From contig NZ_VULX01000018.1 in NCBI RefSeq assembly GCF_009696465.1, forward strand, positions 1 to 50,301: DNA of 50,301 nucleotides, written 5' to 3'. Below are positions 8,557-17,708 of this stretch, in pieces. The position numbers and the translations under genes are program-made. This stretch comes from Inconstantimicrobium porci (lineage in GTDB: Bacteria; Bacillota; Clostridia; Clostridiales; Clostridiaceae). The first letter of the stretch is position 1; every line of letters begins with the position of its first letter. The notes beneath the pieces were generated by a model, which saw only the letters and a program-made list of their open reading frames with translations, did not search any database and was not told the origin of the DNA.

Positions 8557-9097
8557 TTATAACACCTCACTAAAAATTTAATTCAATAAAAAACTTCTAT
8601 ATGTATTTTATCACACCAATGTATATATTGCACCAATTGTAAATTAGCTTCCTTTATAACAAGTATAATCATACAGGAAATCATATAATCCGAATTGAAC
8701 TACAAAAGACTTGCAAGTTTTATATTTTTATACAAACCAGCAAGTCTCTCTAAACTTCATTTCATCAGATGATGCCATAATATAATCAATAAAATTATCT
8801 TTATTAATATTAGTGCTATATTCCCAATATTCTTTGGAGTGTTATACTTTTGAAATCATTTACATAAATTCCCGTTTCGCTTAGATACTTTAATGCACCA
8901 AGTTCATTTTAATGATGCTATCTACAAAATAAATTCGTTAAATGAATGGGTCAGGATGAAGTTAAAAAAATGGAGGGGCAAGCCCTCCATATCTCCCATT
9001 AAATTGCCAACGTAATTTGACCTGGTTTTAATCTACATATTTTTTGTTTTCTTCACTTATCTTCATCATCTTAGTTATACATATTACAATTAATCAA
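8557..9097 (-). other. Gene-free stretch with decayed coding traces
   Basis: No intact gene. Between about 8740 and 8930, two minus-strand frames read like pieces of one protein split by a frameshift (LGALKYLSETG, then EYWEYSTNINKDN). I do not recognise the family. There is also an inverted repeat AGACTTGC...GCAAGTCT at about 8709-8747 and a hairpin ATGGAGGG...CCCTCCAT at 8970-8990 that resembles the second half of the composite repeats. Confidence 0.35.
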
Positions 9098-12000
9098 TTA
9101 AAGAAAATTCTTTATATACCTTCTTAATATTTCATCATTCATTTCTTCGCAATTAATTCCTGTGTCTAAAAGTGCCTGATCAGTGTTCTCCATATGATAC
9201 TTTGGTGAATTTTCACCGTACCTCTTAACAAATGATTCATTTTCATTTTGTTTTTCCACTTTAAAAAGAGATTCAAGCAGTTTTAATGGATGCTCTGTAT
9301 TGCTATTAAAGAGATTTTTCTTCCACTCATCAAAAGGAATTTTTATTACACTTATCCCCATACTATTTAATATATCTCCTATCCAATCAAGTGAAACATA
9401 TTTTTTATTTAAAAGATTATAACTCCTACCATAACTACTTCCTTCACTTGATATAAATACTATGGCCTGAGCTACAAAATCCACCTGAGTCATATGAATT
9501 CTCATCGGCAAATCCGGATAAGTACCAGTTACAATCATTGATCTTATGGTCCTGCTTACCGCATCACTAAGTTTCCATGTTCCTATTTCAGTATCACCTG
9601 TAATTTCTCCAGGTCTGTAGATAGCTGCCCTAAGTCCTCTTCTTTTTGCTTCTTTAATAATATTTTCACTCACCCATTTACTTTCACTGTAAGATAAGAA
9701 GTATCCCCTGCAGTCATCAAGTACATCATCTTCATAAGCATCCTTTTTGAAATGACTTGGATTATCGTAAACACTATATGAAGAAATATAATTATAATAC
9801 TTAGCCTTGCCACTGCATGCAAATTTAATAGTACGTATAGTTCCTAATACATTAGTCTCTTTTAACCTTGAATATGGATATATGAAATTAAGTAGTGCTC
9901 CACAATGATAGACAGTATCTACATGATCACATAAATAATTGTACTCACGCTGATTTATGCCAAGATTATCTTCATCAAGAGAACCAATAACAGGAGTTAA
10001 ACGCTCATTATATTTGTCATTCCACAAATCATAATACTTCATGTTCTCCTTAATTCTTTCAAAGCCTTCATGCCTAGTTTTTGCCCTGACATGGCAATAG
10101 ATCTTGCCTTTTGTATTCTTTATAAGATCAGAAATCAAATAAGCTCCTAAAAATCCTGTAGTTCCTGTTAAAAAGATATTTTTCATTTCTGGCTTATCTG
10201 TTCTATATTTTGCAGGCTTAATATACTCCTCAAGCTTAACTTCGTCATATAGATAAGCCTTATCTTTTTCAAGCACTGATAGATCTTCGCCTTTTAATGA
10301 TTTATCAATATACTTAGAAATCTTGTTAATGGAAGGATTCTCAAAAATAAATGATACATTTATTGCTATATTGAATTTGCTTTCAATAAGGGCAGCAAGG
10401 CTAACCACTTCCAGTGAATCCATTCCTAAACTTAAAAGATTATCATCTCTGTCTGCTTTATATGAAAACTCATCTTCTATGATTTTTCCTATAGCCTTTT
10501 CAGTGGCTCCCTCATATCTAACTACTTTAACATTATTATTACTATTCATTTCGTACTTTTTACATGTTGCAGTTAATGATACTTTGCCATTGTCTGATTT
10601 TATAATATATCCTTTGTTTATAAACTGTATATCATAAGGTGAAACATCAAAATATTTAAAGATGCAAAGATTTATCTTATTTCTTATTTCTTTCTCGTTT
10701 TCTACTTCTTCTAAACCTTCAACAAGAATAATAAGTCTTTCTTTATTTTCTTTAACTATTGAGAATGGAGCAATAACACAACCATTTATTTCCTGTACAT
10801 TCTCCTTTAACTTTTCAATAATATCGTTGGGAAGAATATTATTTCCGTTTATTATTATAAGTTCCTTTAATCTGCCAGTAATATATAATTGATTATTTCT
10901 GACAATTCCCATGTCCCCAGTTCTCAAAAATCTTCCATGTTCACCTTTAAGCTTTACATTAAAAGTATCCTTAGTCGCCTTTTCATCATTATAATATCCT
11001 TTGGCTGCTGATGTGGAGTTAATCCATATCTCTCCAAATTCATTATCTCTACACTTTTTTAATGTATGTGGATTAACAATAACAACTTTAGTACCTCTCA
11101 TTATAGGTCCACTACTTACAAAGCATATAGAGTTTTTATAGCTCTGATCTACAACACGGAGTCTTCCTTTTTTATATTCACTAAGGTCAACATATAAATT
11201 ATTATTCTTATCATAACGTCCTGCAGATATACCACATGTAGCCTCGCTAAGTCCATATCCAATATAAAATTTATTTGTACTTATTCCAAATCTCTTATAT
11301 TCACTTGCAAATTTCCATAATGACAATGGTGAAACCACCTCTGAACCATTTGCCATTACTTTTAAAGAAGTCAAGTCTATATCTGTAAGTTTATCTGCTG
11401 GTACAAGTTTAGGATATGCCTCATAAGCAGAATTAGGTGCAAGAGTAACATCTGCCTTAAAATCACTTAATCTTTCAATCCATATAATAGGGTTCTCTAA
11501 AAAGTCCTTCGGGCTTATAACTGCTGCAACAACTCTTTTATTAACAATAGAAGCCATCATAAGATATACAAGCCCTAGATTGTGGAAAAATGGCACCCAG
11601 CCTACTACACGTCTAAACTTATATACATCACATATAGAGTTTACCGCACTTAGTATATTTCCATATGATACTTCAATACCTTTAGGTGCACTAGTGGAGC
11701 CAGAGGTATATTGAATATATACTGTATCATCAAAGCCTATATTCTCACAAATAAAATCTGTATGGCTATTACATTCATCAGCACATATCACATTAACATC
11801 ATTATCATCTCCAATGATTGAATTTATAATTTTTGTAATTTCATTATAAATAAAACCTGAACATAAAATAAAGCGTGGCTTGCATGATTCATATACAGAC
11901 TTAAATCTTTCTATTTTCTTTGAATCCACTGGTGGTGGAATTATAGTAAAAATAGTACCAGCAAGTATAGATGCTGCTACTGAAATAACATTATCTTCAC

Positions 12001-12226
12001 TCTGAGTTGACATAATTACTATTCTGTCTCCTTTTGCTGCCCCCCTATTTTTAATTTCAGATGCAACATTCAATGATTTTTCAAGAAGTTCACTCCTTGT
12101 TAGTTTTATATCCTTTTCTTTATTTTGCTTACAAAAGGTAAAACATATCTCATCACTATTTTCTACTACGTTCTCCATTAAAATATTATAAAAACTTTCT
12201 TGTCCACTTTTTATATAATACTTCAT
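9098..12226 (-). CDS. Acyl-AMP ligase, carrier and thioester reductase fusion
   Basis: A 1042-residue three-domain enzyme. Residues 1-560 are an adenylation domain with the phosphate-binding motif TSGSTSAPKG (174-183), the motif GYGLSEAT (323-330) and RTGD near 435. The details look more like fatty-acyl-AMP ligases than amino-acid-activating domains. Residues 575-650 are a carrier domain, with S604 in GMDSLE as the phosphopantetheine site. From about 680 to the end is a Rossmann-fold thioester reductase with TGTTGFLGA and YSESKW. By analogy with carboxylic-acid reductases and NRPS-like reductases, it should activate an acid, load it on the carrier and release it as an aldehyde or alcohol using NAD(P)H. 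The ATG at 12226 has GGAGATG upstream. No other biosynthetic gene is adjacent, so substrate and product are unknown. Confidence 0.85.
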   Translation of the reverse strand: MKYYIKSGQESFYNILMENVVENSDEICFTFCKQNKEKDIKLTRSELLEKSLNVASEIKNRGAAKGDRIVIMSTQSEDNVISVAASILAGTIFTIIPPPVDSKKIERFKSVYESCKPRFILCSGFIYNEITKIINSIIGDDNDVNVICADECNSHTDFICENIGFDDTVYIQYTSGSTSAPKGIEVSYGNILSAVNSICDVYKFRRVVGWVPFFHNLGLVYLMMASIVNKRVVAAVISPKDFLENPIIWIERLSDFKADVTLAPNSAYEAYPKLVPADKLTDIDLTSLKVMANGSEVVSPLSLWKFASEYKRFGISTNKFYIGYGLSEATCGISAGRYDKNNNLYVDLSEYKKGRLRVVDQSYKNSICFVSSGPIMRGTKVVIVNPHTLKKCRDNEFGEIWINSTSAAKGYYNDEKATKDTFNVKLKGEHGRFLRTGDMGIVRNNQLYITGRLKELIIINGNNILPNDIIEKLKENVQEINGCVIAPFSIVKENKERLIILVEGLEEVENEKEIRNKINLCIFKYFDVSPYDIQFINKGYIIKSDNGKVSLTATCKKYEMNSNNNVKVVRYEGATEKAIGKIIEDEFSYKADRDDNLLSLGMDSLEVVSLAALIESKFNIAINVSFIFENPSINKISKYIDKSLKGEDLSVLEKDKAYLYDEVKLEEYIKPAKYRTDKPEMKNIFLTGTTGFLGAYLISDLIKNTKGKIYCHVRAKTRHEGFERIKENMKYYDLWNDKYNERLTPVIGSLDEDNLGINQREYNYLCDHVDTVYHCGALLNFIYPYSRLKETNVLGTIRTIKFACSGKAKYYNYISSYSVYDNPSHFKKDAYEDDVLDDCRGYFLSYSESKWVSENIIKEAKRRGLRAAIYRPGEITGDTEIGTWKLSDAVSRTIRSMIVTGTYPDLPMRIHMTQVDFVAQAIVFISSEGSSYGRSYNLLNKKYVSLDWIGDILNSMGISVIKIPFDEWKKNLFNSNTEHPLKLLESLFKVEKQNENESFVKRYGENSPKYHMENTDQALLDTGINCEEMNDEILRRYIKNFL

Positions 12227-12292
12227 AAAAACATCTCCATATTTATTACTGTACATTTCATAATACAGTTAATTTAAGAATAAGTTGAATAT

Positions 12293-12779
12293 TTAATACA
12301 AAAGCCTTATAAACAATAGTCCCCACTCCATCATAGCAAGAAGTTCTTCCTTACTTGTTGGTGCAAGATAAACTATGTTTGGTATATTAGATATAAGTGG
12401 TATATCAAAAATTCCAAATTAACTTCTGCATCTTCATAGCCTTTACCCTTAACTGTATGAATATGTACAACTATTGGATGGTCTATATCCTTAACTTTTT
12501 CAAATGTATCGATAAGAGCTCTTACATTATTTCCTTCTTCAACATAGCAGTAATCAAGTCCCATTGCTTTAAAGAAGTTATTCTCAGCCTGTCCATTTGT
12601 AGCACGTAGCTGAGCAAGATTCTTGTATAAACCACCGTGGTTTTCTGCAATAGACATATCATTATCATTAATTACAATAATTATATTCTTTCCTGACTCA
12701 GCAGCATTGTTAAGTCCTTCATAAGCTTCACCACCACTTAAAGAACCATCTCCAATTACAGCTATGATGTTTTCACTGT
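12293..12779 (-). pseudogene. Gutted 1-deoxyxylulose-5-phosphate synthase-like gene
   Basis: Two pieces of a DXS-type thiamine-dependent enzyme lie in different frames. The first, 12420-12779, reads VIGDGSLSGGEAYEGLNNA, INDNDMSIAENHGG and HTVKGKGYEDAE. This is the thiamine-pyrophosphate-binding half, with the GDG motif and its partner asparagines. The second, 12293-12419, reads GIFDIP and APTSKEELLAMMEW from the pyrimidine-binding half. The N-terminus, the region between the pieces and the C-terminus are missing. DXS is normally about 620 residues. Functional dxs is presumably elsewhere. This copy may have been a paralogue linked to the neighbouring ligase-reductase, but that is inference. 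Confidence 0.75.
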
Positions 12780-12806
12780 CTCCTTATCTAATATGTTAAA
12801 CTTCAT
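12762..12806 (-). pseudogene. N-terminal stub, possibly chloramphenicol-acetyltransferase-like
   Basis: An ATG at 12806 with a good GGAGAAA ribosome-binding site starts a 14-codon frame (MKFNILDKET) that runs directly into the dxs-like remnant and stops. The first ten residues resemble the start of clostridial chloramphenicol/streptogramin acetyltransferases of the CAT fold, but so short a match is weak. A deletion apparently joined this start to the interior of the dxs-like gene. Confidence 0.3.
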
Positions 12807-12839
12807 TACACTTTCTCCAAAATTAAAAGTCATGATTAA

Positions 12840-12870
12840 AGTACAACCCTTAAAGTACACTTAAAGTCAA
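12840..12870 (-). promoter_or_regulatory. MerR-type long-spacer promoter
   Basis: On the minus strand TTGACT (12870-12865) and TGTACT (12845-12840) are separated by 19 bases that hold an imperfect dyad (TTAAGTGTACTTTAA). A 19-20-base spacer with a central dyad is the hallmark of promoters activated by MerR-family regulators. It reads into the stub at 12806. No MerR gene is in the window. Confidence 0.5.
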
Positions 12871-13073
12871 CAACTTTTGCAATTCTTATGAAAAATCTGC
12901 ATTGTACATAATTATCTCCTAGATAAAATGAAATATCAATAGATTAGAGATATGGGAGCAGAGATAAGTGACCTTTTATCTGTAACCTGTGACCTGAACT
13001 CTATATACATTGTTAAAAAGATATAATATATTAACCACTTACTTCTTAATCTTAACCTCTTACTTAAGTTTTA

Positions 13074-13101
13074 TTTACATTTATACCAGAAATCATATAA
13101 T
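13074..13101 (+). promoter_or_regulatory. Promoter of the LytTR operon
   Basis: TTTACA (13074-13079) and TATAAT (13096-13101) with a 16-base spacer fit a vegetative promoter 21 bases before the LytTR start. The ribosome-binding site is GGAGGTG. Confidence 0.55.
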
Positions 13102-13121
13102 AGAATCATGGAGGTGAAACA

Positions 13122-13583
13122 ATGAAAGTTCGAATAGAGATAGATGAAAACATAGAAGAGGATGAGATTCTTATACGATGCAGATCTGTTAATGATACAA
13201 TCATGAAAATCCAGTCTGCAGTTTCAGATATCTCCAGTGAATCAAAAGGCCTTATATTTTATAAGAATGATACTGAGTATTATATTTCTCTAAACAAAAT
13301 CCTGTTTTTTGAGACTGACAATGGCAAAATAAATGGCCACACTAAAGATGATATTTATGAAGTTAAATATAAATTATATGAACTGGAAGAATTGCTTCCA
13401 GGCTCATTTACAAGAGTTTCAAAATCTACAATCTTGAATATAAATCATATTTATTCAATACATAAAAATATTACGTCATCAAGCATTGTACAATTTGAAA
13501 ATACTCATAAAAAGGTTTATGTTTCAAGATCTTATTATAAACCTTTAAAAATGAAATTAGATGAAAGAAGGATTACGAAATGA
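13122..13583 (+). CDS. LytTR-domain transcriptional regulator
   Basis: A 153-residue DNA-binding protein whose C-terminal two thirds (about 45-145) is a LytTR domain: YISLNKILFFETDNGKI, then the conserved FTRVSKSTILNINHI strand and YVSRSYYKPLK. The first 45 residues form a small alpha/beta part rather than a phosphoacceptor receiver, so it is not a classical response regulator. It overlaps the next gene by 4 bases (ATGA), so the two are translationally coupled. In Firmicutes this gene pair usually regulates its own operon in response to envelope conditions, but the signal is unknown. Confidence 0.87.
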   Translation: MKVRIEIDENIEEDEILIRCRSVNDTIMKIQSAVSDISSESKGLIFYKNDTEYYISLNKILFFETDNGKINGHTKDDIYEVKYKLYELEELLPGSFTRVSKSTILNINHIYSIHKNITSSSIVQFENTHKKVYVSRSYYKPLKMKLDERRITK

Positions 13584-14269
13584 AAAATAAAAACATTTTT
13601 TGGGGACTAGCTTTTATTATACTTGCAGTTGCCATCGGACTTGATGCTTTCGGGTACTTTGGTAACATAGGCATCTTTAAAATTATAAGTGCAGTTCTCT
13701 TAGCTATAATTATAATTCAATCTGTTTTTCACGTTCACTTTTGGGGAATTTTCATTCCACTAGCTTTTATAGGAATACTATTTAAAACTGAACTTGGGAT
13801 AGCAAACCTTACCCCATGGCCTATACTTGGAATTGCAATCCTGTTTAGCATAGGATTTTCACTTATTTTTAAAAAGTCACACTTTAACTGTTGTATTAGC
13901 CATAATCACCATTATACTGACAGAATTATAAATGATGACCCATCATGCGACTGCTCTGTAAGTTTTAGTTCAATTGTTAAATATATAAATTCTGATAACT
14001 TTGAATGCAGTAAAATTGATTGTTCGTTTGGTTCAGCTTCAATTTATTTTGATAAAGCACATATTCAAGGCGATTCAGCTCAAATAATTGTAGATGTAAG
14101 CTTTGGTTCAGTAGAACTTTTTGTTCCAAAGAACTGGAATATAATCAAATCAGCAGATTCTTCTTTCGGAGGAATCGAAGAAAAAAATAATAACGCCGTA
14201 AAAGATGGTCCTACAGTATATCTTGAAGGAGACATATCATTCTCAGGTGTCACAATCTACTACATCTAA
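13580..14269 (+). CDS. LiaF-like membrane protein
   Basis: A 229-residue protein with about four closely spaced hydrophobic segments in residues 1-100 (DUF5668-like). A hydrophilic C-terminal domain of repeated beta strands follows (DCSFGSASIYF, VDVSFGSVELFVP, DSSFGGIEEK, DISFSGVTIYYI), typical of the LiaF/YvqF C-terminal fold. The family includes LiaF, which restrains the LiaRS cell-envelope stress response in Bacillus. A similar brake on the LytTR partner is a reasonable inference. It is the second gene of a two-gene operon ended by the terminator at 14307. Confidence 0.78.
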   Translation: MKNKNIFWGLAFIILAVAIGLDAFGYFGNIGIFKIISAVLLAIIIIQSVFHVHFWGIFIPLAFIGILFKTELGIANLTPWPILGIAILFSIGFSLIFKKSHFNCCISHNHHYTDRIINDDPSCDCSVSFSSIVKYINSDNFECSKIDCSFGSASIYFDKAHIQGDSAQIIVDVSFGSVELFVPKNWNIIKSADSSFGGIEEKNNNAVKDGPTVYLEGDISFSGVTIYYI

Positions 14270-14306
14270 CTTAAAAGCAGACTTGTACTTTTGCAATGAT
14301 AAATTA

Positions 14307-14347
14307 AAAACTGCAGAGGGTTGTCCCTTACTGCAGTTTTATTTTTT
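14307..14347 (+). terminator. Terminator of the LytTR/LiaF-like operon
   Basis: AAAACTGCAG and CTGCAGTTTT (10 bp) with an inner GGG/CCC pair are followed by ATTTTTT. It is a strong intrinsic terminator 38 bases after the stop codon. Confidence 0.85.
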
Positions 14348-14376
14348 ATATGACAAACAACGTAAATTAATATCCC

Positions 14377-14469
14377 CTATTTTAAGCCTTTAAGCCTAAA
14401 CTCCACTAAATCATTAAAATCATCCATAGTAAGTTCTCTAAGTATAAGTCTCTCAGTTTCTAACTGCAT
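14377..14469 (-). pseudogene. N-terminal stub of a GNAT acetyltransferase
   Basis: The frame starting at the ATG at 14469 reads LETERLILRELTMDDFNDL, the typical first beta strand and helix of RimJ/RimL-type N-acetyltransferases. It stops after 30 residues, where about 170 are expected. The acetyl-CoA-binding part is gone. Confidence 0.65.
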
Positions 14470-14551
14470 GTCCATCAACTCCGTATTATTTTTTTATGCA
14501 ATAATTATATTGTAATCATTATCACGAAACCTTTCAACCATAATATAGTTA

Positions 14552-14581
14552 AGAATTAACAACCGAAGTGAGGTTAATTCT
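14552..14581 (+). repeat. Variable-stem hairpin, reversed loop
   Basis: AGAATTAAC and GTTAATTCT (9 bp perfect) enclose AACCGAAGTGAG. The arms are identical to those at 18474-18503. The loop is close to the reverse complement of the loop there. A half copy (AAGAATTAACAACC) follows 45380. Confidence 0.6.
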
Positions 14582-14667
14582 GTCCTTTTCTGTGACCTAA
14601 TCTATAAATTCTCATTTGTGGAGATGCTTATATTAATCTTTAAAGTATTAACTTAACTTTATATGTT

Positions 14668-15882
14668 TTATGCACCTAATAAGCTTCCTACTATAACACC
14701 CATGTACGTTCCTATTACGTAGCCTAAAGTTCCTATAAGCATTATTGGTCCAACAAGTTTTGTCCAGCCTTTTGATATTGCCATGGCTGCTGCTGTTGTT
14801 GGTCCGCCTATATTAGCATTTGATGCTAAAACTATATCTTCAAGATCAAACTTTAGTAGTTTTCCTCCTACAAGGCAGAAAATCATGTTTACAAGCACAA
14901 TAGTAAGTGTAAATACAAATAGTAATGGTGCATTTGTTAAAATCATCTTTATAGATGCCGGAACACCAATAGCAAAGAAGAATAAATAAATCAGATAAGT
15001 ACCAAGTTCTGTATAACCTGATAATTCTTCGATCTTCTTTTCAAAAACTGCTGAAATTACTATTGAAAGTGTAGTAATCCATATATACTGGCTTCCTAAG
15101 AATGTGTTCAGCATATTAAGAATCATATTTCCTTTAGGTATTGCTCCTGTAAAGAAATCTGCAGTCACTTTAGAAATAGTCACAACTATAGCTGCATATG
15201 CGAAATCAATTGCAATATCTTTAAGTGAAATTTCTTTCTTTGCCCAGTAAGCAGCTGCTGCATTCTTCTTATCGCCATGATTAGCTATATTTTCAACTTC
15301 ATCAACATGTGGATGAGAAAAATGCTTTCTGAAAAATCCTATTGATGGAATTGTTATAAGCGCAAACATTGATGTTGCTGTTACAAGGTTATCAGCCACA
15401 GTTGTTGCAGAAATCATTGAACCTGAGACCTTAAATGCATCTGCAAGTGCTGTAAAGTTTAATCCCCCGCCTATATAAGATCCTGTCATCATGGCCGCAA
15501 TACCATTAAGTTCCTTTATCTCACCTCTTAACATAAAGTACGCTAATACAGCGCCAATGCATGATCCTACAGATCCGATCAGAAATATTATCAACATTCT
15601 TCCTGTTTCATGCCATATTTTCTTTATATTGCACTGTAGAAGTAAAAGTGGAATTGCAAGTGGTACTGCAAATCCCCACACAACATTATCATATAATGGA
15701 GAACTTGCTGGTATGATATTTAAATTTGTAAATAAAAGTGCAAAGATTAAGGCAATCATTGCTCCTGATATTTTAGATGCCCATTCATATTTCTGTTCAA
15801 GGTATATTGACACAGCTACAGAAATACACATAATAGAAAGCAATGCCCATGTATTGTCAGCACTAATAAGCGTATTGTTCAT
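14668..15882 (-). CDS. DUF819 (YjcL-type) membrane transporter
   Basis: A 404-residue integral membrane protein with about ten to eleven hydrophobic segments and the family's glycine-rich conserved stretches (MTGSYIGGGLNFTALA and ASNANIGGPTTAAAMA). The two stretches look like an internally duplicated motif, as in inverted-repeat transporters. DUF819 proteins are structurally related to sodium-coupled transporters such as CPA/BASS. The substrate is not established. A cytoplasmic loop near residue 190-215 is His- and Lys-rich. The start has AAGGAGTG upstream. It stands alone, with flanking AT-rich spacers. Confidence 0.85.
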   Translation of the reverse strand: MNNTLISADNTWALLSIMCISVAVSIYLEQKYEWASKISGAMIALIFALLFTNLNIIPASSPLYDNVVWGFAVPLAIPLLLLQCNIKKIWHETGRMLIIFLIGSVGSCIGAVLAYFMLRGEIKELNGIAAMMTGSYIGGGLNFTALADAFKVSGSMISATTVADNLVTATSMFALITIPSIGFFRKHFSHPHVDEVENIANHGDKKNAAAAYWAKKEISLKDIAIDFAYAAIVVTISKVTADFFTGAIPKGNMILNMLNTFLGSQYIWITTLSIVISAVFEKKIEELSGYTELGTYLIYLFFFAIGVPASIKMILTNAPLLFVFTLTIVLVNMIFCLVGGKLLKFDLEDIVLASNANIGGPTTAAAMAISKGWTKLVGPIMLIGTLGYVIGTYMGVIVGSLLGA

Positions 15883-16056
15883 ATTTTTTCACTCCTTAAT
15901 TTATTTAAATATAGAAAACTACGTGTTAATATATTGTATTTTTCAATATTTTTGTTTCCTTATGTATTAATTTATACCTAAATACTAAATTAATTAAGTG
16001 CCACTATAGAAGCATTTTTCAATGGACGTGGTACCGAATAAATATGTTGTTCTTAA

Positions 16057-16263
16057 TCAATCTTCTACATATTCAAAGATATCTCCAGGCTGGTACTTTA
16101 ACACTGAACAGATAGAGTTCATTGTTTCAAACCTAATTCCCTTCATTTTGCCATTTTTAAGATTCGAAAGATTGACATTGGACATCTCTACTTTTTCAGC
16201 AAGTTCATTTAATGACATCTTTCTATCTGCCATTATGCAATCTAATCTTACTATAATTGCCAT
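16057..16263 (-). CDS. XRE-family regulator (YozG-like)
   Basis: A 68-residue single-domain Cro/CI-type helix-turn-helix protein: LNELAEKVEMSNVNLSNLKNGK contains the HTH, followed by the recognition helix and the YQPGDIFEY end typical of YozG-like regulators. The start has a strong AGGAGG. It lies 12 bases downstream of the DUF2975-like gene, and these two families are commonly paired. It probably regulates that membrane partner, but no operator was identified. Confidence 0.85.
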   Translation of the reverse strand: MAIIVRLDCIMADRKMSLNELAEKVEMSNVNLSNLKNGKMKGIRFETMNSICSVLKYQPGDIFEYVED

Positions 16264-16275
16264 ATAAAATCCTCC

Positions 16276-16605
16276 TTATACAATATAGTCCATCTCTTCT
16301 TCAAGATCACAACCATAACGGAATATCTCTGAAATAATTCCAATTACTGCACCAATCATAAGAACTGCACCATCCTTTATAAAATCAATAGTAACAACTG
16401 ATGTACCAGAATATAAGATTCCTTCAGCTACTGCAGCTGTTTTCGGAAGTAAGGCCACTAGCATGATTAGTATAGAAATAGTGCGCAGACAGTTTACAGT
16501 TTTCTTGGTAAATGGTTTTCCATGCTTAAGTACTGCTCTTAAAATAATATCCATAAATAGAAATATTAAAAATATAACAATAACTCTTATAGAATCTTCA
16601 ATCAT
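16276..16605 (-). CDS. DUF2975-like membrane protein, possibly truncated
   Basis: A 109-residue protein with three hydrophobic segments, the motif KHGKPFTKKTVNCLR and the C-terminal ISEIFRYGCDLEEE typical of DUF2975. Family members are usually 150-170 residues with one more N-terminal membrane helix. The ATG at 16605 lacks a good ribosome-binding site, and the frame stays open for about 23 codons further upstream without a better start. The N-terminal part has therefore probably been lost. The function of the family is unknown. It is paired with the XRE regulator downstream. Confidence 0.65.
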   Translation of the reverse strand: MIEDSIRVIVIFLIFLFMDIILRAVLKHGKPFTKKTVNCLRTISILIMLVALLPKTAAVAEGILYSGTSVVTIDFIKDGAVLMIGAVIGIISEIFRYGCDLEEEMDYIV

Positions 16606-17048
16606 GTGATGCTGATAAATCTCTACTAGATTACCCTTAATAAATGCTATGATACATTCAATTTTTACAATAAATATTTAAAGCATTAGTTTAAATATTT
16701 AAACAAGCAACTTAAACAGCACATTAACGCAAAATATGAAATAACTAAAAATAAAGGATTTTTTATTTGTATAAACCGTCAAAATTCAGCATTATTTTAC
16801 TATTACATAAAGCTCTATGTATTAAACCAATGTCGAAATAATTCCCAATATAATATTTTTTTAATATTTTTAAAAAATTCTTAAGGTTTTCGTAGTAATT
16901 ATCCGAAATAAAAAATACAGTAATTACTTTCAGGGAGAATATATAAATATATCAAAGATTGAATTACAAAATACTTATACTGCTGATATTGAAACTCAAT
17001 TCGGCAGTCTATTAATAAATTTTAGCTAGACATGAGCATAATTGATCT
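16606..17048. other. AT-rich spacer between DUF2975 and a truncated IS
   Basis: No gene is supported. It contains A/T runs and a short plus-strand frame (IELQNTYTADIETQFGSLL, ending at about 17030) without a start. The boundary with transposase sequence is near 17050. I saw no terminal inverted repeat marking the insertion-sequence end. Confidence 0.4.
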
Positions 17049-17525
17049 TTAAAAATTTAATATTGATATAGAGAAACATTTTTCATTATTAAACTTTGTA
17101 TTTGCTTTTATTGGCGTAGAATCAACAGATAAAACTTCACCAGTTATAACGTCCATGCCAATGAGCTTTTGTACCTGGTTTTTCATAAGATTTTTTAAAA
17201 TATTATTGTCGAAATCTTTGATAAATCTTTCAAAGACACTGTATGATGGCAGTTGAGTCATAATGTCAAAACCGCATAACTGGGCAATTTTCAAATTGGA
17301 ATGTAGAAAATCAACTAATGATGTTATTTCTCTATAATGTTCACATTGCATAACTATGAATGCTCTTATAAGAGCATGGCGGGAATATCCTTTAGGACCT
17401 AATTTAGATTGTATGAATTCAGGAATATCTGATAAATCAATATTATCAAATAGATTTTCATAAAAATTAATTATTGGTTGTGCAGTGAATAAATCAATTA
17501 TGTTTAATAATTCTTGTCTTATCAT
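17049..17525 (-). pseudogene. Truncated IS1182-like transposase
   Basis: Residues 1-145 match the N-terminal domain of IS1182/IS5-group transposases: KLGPKGYSRHALIRAFIVM, PSYSVFERF and SVDSTPIKAN (first catalytic aspartate). The frame then breaks into unrelated residues and stops at 158. An intact transposase is 450-550 residues, so the catalytic core beyond the first aspartate is missing. The start has GGAGG upstream. It marks a past insertion between the DUF2975 and CheX genes. Confidence 0.8.
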
Positions 17526-17708
17526 TTGTAAACCTCCGTTTAGTAAAACTAATTAGTATATCCATTAATATTAGTATTATCCAAACGGACATAGATAATT
17601 CAGGAAAATTTGAGTGATAAAGAAATCTTGGCTCTGTAGAGCCTTGATATATAAGGGCTAAGAATTATGCTTAACCCTAAATTTTAGCTTTAAAAGAGGT
17701 GATAGTAA

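Noticed and set aside
15491-15970. 159-residue plus-strand frame
   Set aside because: Antisense to the DUF819 transporter, without ribosome-binding site or domain.
17630-17708. Possible c-di-GMP riboswitch before CheX
   Set aside because: Small hairpins (GGCTC/GAGCC, GGG...CCC) are present, but the conserved c-di-GMP aptamer sequences are absent.
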